From Bacteroidota bacterium (GTDB taxonomy: Bacteria; Bacteroidota; Ignavibacteria; UBA10030): DNA of 10,083 bases. The notes beneath the pieces were generated by a model. It saw only the letters and a program-made list of their open reading frames with translations. It was not told the DNA's origin and searched no databases. Location of the stretch: assembly GCA_003453835.1 (NCBI GenBank), contig DMMN01000011.1:11730-21812 (forward strand), given 5' to 3'. Positions 6,368 through 10,083 of the stretch are shown in pieces (position 1 is the first letter of the stretch; every line of letters begins with the position of its first letter). A program made the position numbers and the translations under genes.

Positions 6368-6422
6368 ATTGCAGGCAGCCGACGGCATTCAACACTATTC
6401 TCATTTTCGCACGATAGGTTCC

Positions 6423-7169
6423 ATGAAGCTCGCAGTCTGCATCAATCACGTGCCGGATACCGCGGCAAAGATCAATATCAGTTCCGATGGAAAATCCTAC
6501 GACAGGACGGGGCTCAGCTACATCATCAATCCGTATGACGAGTTCGCCGTCGAGGAATGCCTTCGCCTGAAGGAGAAACATGGCGGAGAAGTCATCGCCA
6601 TTTCCGTGGGGAGTGACGTCCACAAGGAAACCATCCGCAAGGCCTTGGCGATGGGCGTCGATAAAGGCATCCTTATCAAGGACGATGCCATACGAGATTC
6701 TTTCGCTCTTGCCCGCGCGCTTGCCGATGAGCTTAAGAGCCTTTCAACCGACGCAATATTCTTCGGTAAACAATCGGTGGACTACGACAATTCGGCCGTC
6801 GGTTTGATGGTGGCCGAAATGTTGGGCTTGCCGTCGGTATCCGTGGTGGTGAAACTTGAGATCAACGGCGACAAGGCGCTTGCAGAGCGAGAGATCGAGG
6901 GGGGACACGAAATCGTTGAGGTGAAACTTCCGGCAGTCTTCACGGCACAAAAGGGGCTGAACGAGCCGCGCTACCCGTCGCTCAAAGGTATTATGTCCGC
7001 GAAGAGCAAACCGATTGAGGAGAAGCATCCCTCTCCTACGCAGCCGAAAGTAGAGGTTCTGTCGATGAATAAACCGCCCGCAAAGGCGGCAGGAAAGATC
7101 GTGGGAACCGATGTGCATGCGGTTCCGGAACTCGTGCGTCTGCTGCATGAAGAGGCAAAAGTCATCTGA
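6423..7169 (+). CDS. etfB: Electron transfer flavoprotein, beta subunit
   Basis: A 248-residue EtfB, partner of EtfA in the soluble heterodimer that takes electrons from acyl-CoA dehydrogenases or similar flavoenzymes and passes them on, usually to ETF-quinone oxidoreductase. MKLAVCINHVPDT starts the Rossmann-like domain, INPYDEFAVEE (35-45) and GKQSVDYDNSAVG (115-127) are nucleotide (AMP) loop motifs, and LAEREIEGGHEIVEVKLPAV (153-172) fits the EtfB family signature. NEPRYPSLKGIMSAKSKPI follows as usual. The start at 6423 gives the canonical N-terminus. An in-frame extension to 6369 would add 18 unconserved residues. etfA follows after 89 bp. The sequence alone does not say whether the pair is a canonical or bifurcating ETF, and no dehydrogenase partner is in the window. 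Confidence 0.95.
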   Translation: MKLAVCINHVPDTAAKINISSDGKSYDRTGLSYIINPYDEFAVEECLRLKEKHGGEVIAISVGSDVHKETIRKALAMGVDKGILIKDDAIRDSFALARALADELKSLSTDAIFFGKQSVDYDNSAVGLMVAEMLGLPSVSVVVKLEINGDKALAEREIEGGHEIVEVKLPAVFTAQKGLNEPRYPSLKGIMSAKSKPIEEKHPSPTQPKVEVLSMNKPPAKAAGKIVGTDVHAVPELVRLLHEEAKVI

Positions 7170-7258
7170 GGAGGGATGACCTTCGGTGAGCAGAGGATCG
7201 TTATTCGAGATCGTTGCCGCAAAACGTTTGCCAGAACTTTGAATCAAGCAGGGAGAAC

Positions 7259-8236
7259 ATGAGATTCCTCGCATTTGCCGAACAGCGGGAGAACAAATTC
7301 AAGAAACCCGCATTTGAGGTTATCCGGGCCGCAAGAACTCTCGCGGATCAAACAGGCGGGGAGGTTGTTGCCCTCGCGATCGGTTCGGGCGTTCGATCCG
7401 TTGCCCCAACTCTGGGGGGACATGGCGCACAGAAAGCCGTTGTCGTGGAGAACCCCAAGCTTGAATTCTATTCCTCGACCGCTTATGCGAAGATCGTTGC
7501 CGATGTTGCACGGCAACAGCAGGCAAACGTCGTCCTCATCCCGGCCACGGCAATGGGGAAGGACCTGGCCCCGCGCGTTGCGGTAAGACTGGATGCGGGT
7601 CTCGGGACAGATTGCACGGCGTTGAGGGTTGAAGGGAGCGACATCATTGCTACGCGCCCGGTCTTTGCCGGCAAAGCGCTAACGGATCTGAGGGTGAATT
7701 CGTCAACGAAAGTCTTCACGCTCCGCCCAAACGTTTTCACTTCAGGTGCGGGGGATGAGAAGCCTGCAGACGTGGAGAACGTCGATATCTCGTTGACGGA
7801 GCAGGACTTCGCCTCGGCAGTGAGGGAGGTGAGGCAAGCGGCAAGCAAGTTGGATGTTGCCGAAGCGGACATCATCGTTTCGGGCGGCAGGGGGATGAAA
7901 GGACCGGAACATTTTCGAATGATCGAAGAGCTTGCAGAAGCCTTGGGAGCCGCGGTCGGTGCATCCCGTGCGGTGGTCGACGCAGGATGGCGCCCACACG
8001 ATGAGCAGGTCGGTCAGACCGGCAAAACGGTTTCGCCGTCGCTCTACATTGCGATCGGTGTGTCCGGAGCCATTCAGCATCTTGCGGGAATGTCATCTTC
8101 GAAGTATATTGTAGCCATCAACAAAGATAAAGACGCGCCGATCTTCCAGATCGCGAGCTACGGCGTCGTGGGCGACGCGTTCGAGATTGTTCCGGCGTTG
8201 ATCGCCGAAGTGAGGAAACTGCTCGGGAAGGGCTAA
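7259..8236 (+). CDS. etfA: Electron transfer flavoprotein, alpha subunit
   Basis: A 325-residue EtfA, the FAD-carrying subunit. The N-terminal domain I (1-190) begins MRFLAFAEQRENKFKKPAFE. The C-terminal FAD domain is clear: SGGRGMKG (208-215), SRAVVDAGW (236-244), QTGKTVSPSLYIAIGVSGAI (253-272, QH following) and IVAINKDKDAPIF (284-296). The segment from LYIAIGVSG to VAIN matches the EtfA family signature. The usual ADYG near the end reads ASYG (299-302), a small substitution. The start at 7259 is chosen because it yields the family N-terminus and has AGGGAG (7250-7255) just upstream. A reading from 7214 would add 15 unrelated residues. It lies downstream of etfB in the usual B-A order. Confidence 0.95.
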   Translation: MRFLAFAEQRENKFKKPAFEVIRAARTLADQTGGEVVALAIGSGVRSVAPTLGGHGAQKAVVVENPKLEFYSSTAYAKIVADVARQQQANVVLIPATAMGKDLAPRVAVRLDAGLGTDCTALRVEGSDIIATRPVFAGKALTDLRVNSSTKVFTLRPNVFTSGAGDEKPADVENVDISLTEQDFASAVREVRQAASKLDVAEADIIVSGGRGMKGPEHFRMIEELAEALGAAVGASRAVVDAGWRPHDEQVGQTGKTVSPSLYIAIGVSGAIQHLAGMSSSKYIVAINKDKDAPIFQIASYGVVGDAFEIVPALIAEVRKLLGKG

Positions 8237-8254
8237 GCTCGTGAGTATCGAGGC

Positions 8255-8260
8255 AAGGAG
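8255..8260 (+). promoter_or_regulatory. Shine-Dalgarno site fixing the GTG start of the nuclease gene
   Basis: AAGGAG lies eight bases before the GTG at 8269 and supports this non-ATG start. The site is in the 32-bp gap after etfA, so the downstream gene is probably read on the etfBA transcript but translated independently. Confidence 0.7.
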
Positions 8261-8268
8261 AAGAATCT

Positions 8269-8850
8269 GTGGAGAGGGTTCAGGTTGACATTCTGGGTTT
8301 GTCTACAAGCCCGTCGAGCGGTGGAGCCTACGCGCTCATTTTGAAAGAGGTTAGCGGGCCGCGCCGGCTCCCCATTATCATCGGAGCGTTTGAGGCACAA
8401 TCAATCGCCCTGGAGATGGAAGGGATTAAACCACCCCGACCGCTGACGCACGATCTGCTGAAGAATGTGATGGACAGCCTGGGGGTCAGCTTGAATGACG
8501 TCTTCATCAACGAGTTGAAGGATGGCACCTTCTACGCCAAGCTGAGTCTTGACTCTCAGGAGGTCGACTCACGACCAAGCGATGCAATTGCTCTCGCCGT
8601 TCGGTACGGCGTTCCGATTTTCGTTTCCGACAAGGTCATGGAAGAAGCCGCGTTCGTTCCGGAGAACGAGGACTCCGACAAACTCCCCCCCACGACAGCC
8701 GCTGAGCCGGACAAGGAGAAGACCAAGCCTAAGCTCTCCAAACGCGATCAGCTCCAGCAACAACTTCTGGATGCCATTGCAAAAGAAGAATATGAGAAGG
8801 CCGCAAGGATTCGAGACGAGATTCAGAAACTCGAAGCTCGAAATTCATAG
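8269..8850 (+). CDS. Bifunctional nuclease family (DUF151) protein with C-terminal UVR domain
   Basis: A 193-residue cytoplasmic protein with two domains. Residues 1-135 are the BFN/DUF151 fold: LPIIIGAFEAQSIA (34-47), RPLTHDLL (57-64) and SRPSDAIALAVR (101-112) are the family motifs. An acidic, proline-rich linker (131-156) leads to a UVR motif (about 158-191, QLLDAIAKEEYEKAARIRDEIQKLE), the helical hairpin found in UvrB/UvrC and ClpC-type proteins, where it mediates protein contacts. A plant member was reported to have RNase and DNase activity, and bacterial members have structures but unclear roles. The BFN-UVR architecture is common in the Bacteroidota/Chlorobiota group. It starts with GTG behind a strong RBS, 32 bp after etfA. 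A role in redox or stress control with ETF is only a guess from position. Confidence 0.9.
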   Translation: MERVQVDILGLSTSPSSGGAYALILKEVSGPRRLPIIIGAFEAQSIALEMEGIKPPRPLTHDLLKNVMDSLGVSLNDVFINELKDGTFYAKLSLDSQEVDSRPSDAIALAVRYGVPIFVSDKVMEEAAFVPENEDSDKLPPTTAAEPDKEKTKPKLSKRDQLQQQLLDAIAKEEYEKAARIRDEIQKLEARNS

Positions 8851-8922
8851 GCTTGGCGCCCTCATTGCACCGCAAAGCGACTAACGCACATCATCCTCCT
8901 CACACAGCAAGGGTTTCCCACC

Positions 8923-9726
8923 GTGAAAACCTTCCTACGATCTCCAAACCTCATCGCGTTGAGCACACTCATGTTTCTCTGTCTTGTTCTTCCATCACTC
9001 CCGTCGATCGCACAAGATATCTCACAGGCACAAAAGCTCCTCGCACAAGGAGACGAACTTGCCCAAAAGACATTTGAGAACGAAAAGGCGCTCAAAAGCT
9101 ATCTCGCGGCGCTTGCTCTTGAGTCCGGCAACGTCGAAATACTCTGGCGCCTCAGCCGTACCTATGTCGATATCGGCGAGCACCTTCCCTCGGCGACCGA
9201 GGCGGAGAAGAACGCTCAGTTGCAGACGTACGAGAAATCTCTTGAATTTGCGAACAAGGCCATAGCGGCTGACCCAAATAACTCGATGGCGTACGCCCGC
9301 CGGGCCATTGCAAACGGACGCATTGCCCTCTTCAAGGGAGTGTGGGAATCACTCGATCTGGTAAAGCAAACGAAAGCGGATTGTGAAAAGGCGATTGCTC
9401 TGGATGGCGCCAACAACTCGGCATTCTACGTGCTTGGGCGAACCCATTTGAAGGTTTGTGAAAAACCGAGAATTGTCCGGTGGCCGCTCGGCCTTGGATG
9501 GGCTAATTTGGACGATGCGGTCAAGAACTTCGAGAAGGCGATCTTGATCAAGCCGGATTTCATCATGTATCGGTTGGATGCCGCTCGGGCATTTGTTGAG
9601 AGGGATGAATACGATAAAGCCCGTACGCATCTCTCGGCTATTAGCTCGCTTCCAACCCTGGATGAAGACGACGATCAGTTTCGAAGGGAAGCAAAGGAGT
9701 TGCTGGAGAAGATCAGAGACAAGTAG
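8923..9726 (+). CDS. Secreted TPR protein resembling the RMDN (regulator of microtubule dynamics) family
   Basis: A 267-residue protein with an N-terminal signal peptide: K2 and R6, a hydrophobic stretch from about 8 to 28, and a likely signal peptidase I site after SIA (30), so the mature protein should be periplasmic. No lipobox is seen at C20. The rest is helical repeat. TPR-like units run over about 33-68, 71-117 and 121-162, with a last pair around 195-240 (AVKNFEKAILIKPDFIMYRL, EYDKARTHLSAI). The ending LPTLDEDDDQFRREAKELLEKI resembles bacterial relatives of the eukaryotic RMDN/FAM82 proteins. Their function in bacteria is not established. It starts with GTG, with AAGGG nine bases upstream (8909-8913), and lies 72 bp after the nuclease gene. 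Interpretation beyond a periplasmic scaffold or protein-interaction role is not supported. Confidence 0.85.
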   Translation: MKTFLRSPNLIALSTLMFLCLVLPSLPSIAQDISQAQKLLAQGDELAQKTFENEKALKSYLAALALESGNVEILWRLSRTYVDIGEHLPSATEAEKNAQLQTYEKSLEFANKAIAADPNNSMAYARRAIANGRIALFKGVWESLDLVKQTKADCEKAIALDGANNSAFYVLGRTHLKVCEKPRIVRWPLGLGWANLDDAVKNFEKAILIKPDFIMYRLDAARAFVERDEYDKARTHLSAISSLPTLDEDDDQFRREAKELLEKIRDK

Positions 9727-9743
9727 GGGGGAATAGAAGTTGA

Positions 9744-9771
9744 ATGCCCGGCCAACAGATAGACCGGGCAT
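9744..9771 (+). terminator. Terminator-like hairpin after the TPR gene
   Basis: ATGCCCGG (9744-9751) and CCGGGCAT (9764-9771) form a perfect 8-bp, GC-rich stem with a 12-base loop, 17 bases after the TAG stop at 9726. It is followed by GTTCTTTCC, a pyrimidine-rich but not pure T tail. It is probably an intrinsic terminator for the rightward transcript, though the weak U-tract lowers confidence. Confidence 0.55.
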
Positions 9772-9875
9772 GTTCTTTCCCTCTCTATCGGGACTTCTTC
9801 TCGAGCTCGATCAGAGGGAGCAGCCTGGTTGTGCGTTCTGGTTCGGAATGTTACTTACTCAAGTTGACCGCTTCG

Positions 9876-9901
9876 CAGCCATCCGTTGAAACGGACGGCT
9901 G
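9876..9901. repeat. Near-perfect hairpin, REP-like
   Basis: CAGCCATCCGTT (9876-9887) pairs with AACGGACGGCTG (9890-9901) at 11 of 12 positions. The only mismatch is an A opposite a C, and the loop is just GA. It lies in non-coding sequence between the terminator-like hairpin and the larger inverted repeat. Its shape resembles short REP-type palindromes, but only one copy is present in the window, so its repetitive nature is inferred. Confidence 0.4.
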
Positions 9902-9948
9902 AATAAACTCGTTGAAAAATCTGAGGTGAGGCTGACCAAAAAGTGTCA

Positions 9949-10045
9949 TTGTCATTTCGACCGCAGGGAGAAATCCTCTTTTTTTGTTCAGATTTCTCAG
10001 TCGCGGAGTTCACCCCGCTCAGGCGGGGCTCCTTCGAAATGACAA
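9949..10045. repeat. Intergenic inverted-repeat element with GTCATTTCGA termini
   Basis: A 97-bp element bounded by the perfect 12-bp inverted repeat TTGTCATTTCGA (9949-9960) and TCGAAATGACAA (10034-10045). Inside are a second stem, GAGAAATC (9968-9975) with GATTTCTC (9991-9998) around a T-rich loop, and a third strong hairpin, CCCCGC (10013-10018) with GCGGGG (10023-10028), with GGAG (10005-10008) and CTCC (10029-10032) as a possible outer stem. Sequences of this form recur between genes in many environmental Bacteroidota-related and other genomes, from general recollection. It has no coding potential and could be a MITE-like or transcript-processing element. A tandem GTCATT pair (9945-9956) overlaps the left end. 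Confidence 0.65.
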
Positions 10046-10083
10046 ACATGGCTTATAAGACAGCCTCCGGGACTAGAGTAGCC

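Larger units (their letters stand above)
9727..10083. other. 357-bp intergenic region without a credible gene
   Basis: The stretch after the TPR gene holds, in order, the terminator-like hairpin, about 100 bases with no recognisable signal (9772-9875), the REP-like hairpin, and the GTCATTTCGA inverted-repeat element. The last 38 bases (10046-10083) show nothing assignable. The only open frame, on the minus strand at 9855-10049, runs through the repeats and looks spurious. Confidence 0.7.

Noticed and set aside
9855..10049. A 64-codon minus-strand open frame in the right intergenic region.
   Set aside because: It runs through both palindromic elements, so its apparent protein is translated repeat. 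No RBS or family likeness is seen.
10072..10080. ACTAGAGTA near the right edge, similar to the centre of operator 1.
   Set aside because: The flanking TTT and AAG arms are missing, so the palindrome is not formed, and no his gene is nearby.
1..10083. tRNA or rRNA genes, CRISPR arrays, transposases, defence or phage genes.
   Set aside because: No conserved RNA gene pattern, no regularly spaced direct repeats and no such protein motifs were found in the window.

Overview
The window looks like chromosomal DNA from a moderately GC-rich bacterium. Its gene set fits the Bacteroidota/Chlorobiota/Ignavibacteriota (FCB) group best: a his operon ordered G-D-C-B with a bifunctional HisB, a TrpR-family YerC-type regulator, a bifunctional-nuclease protein with a C-terminal UVR domain, and a secreted RMDN-like TPR protein. 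A palindromic GTCATTTCGA-type intergenic repeat points the same way. Good Shine-Dalgarno sites before several genes argue against the classical Bacteroidales pattern. The lineage is an inference from gene content, not from a phylogeny.

Left part, minus strand (30-4683): a histidine biosynthesis operon reads right to left as regulator - hisG - hisD - hisC - hisB and probably continues past base 1. Each of the three his junctions is a 4-base ATGA overlap. The regulator is a 99-residue TrpR-superfamily protein. Its start codon and the hisG start codon are each directly preceded by nearly the same 18-bp palindrome (ACTTTAC-NNN-AGTAAAGT). The copy before the regulator overlaps a TTGCAT-17-TATACT promoter. 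This suggests an autoregulated histidine repressor with two operators.

Middle, plus strand (4732-6306): a PLP fold-II threonine/serine dehydratase without an ACT domain diverges from the regulator. A TTGTCA-17-TACATT promoter places its transcript start 3-4 bases before the ATG at 4771, so it is probably nearly leaderless. A small DinB-superfamily protein with a strong RBS follows.

Right part, plus strand (6341-9726): etfB and etfA encode the two subunits of an electron transfer flavoprotein. They are closely followed by a DUF151 bifunctional nuclease with a UVR tail, then a secreted TPR protein resembling the RMDN family.

End (9727-10083): 357 bases without a credible gene. They hold a terminator-like hairpin, a second near-perfect hairpin, and a roughly 97-bp inverted-repeat element with nested stems.

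No tRNA, rRNA, CRISPR array, transposase or phage gene is visible. Most of the window is ordinary metabolism. The most informative signals are the twin-operator circuit, the near-leaderless starts around it, and the repeat-bearing right end.
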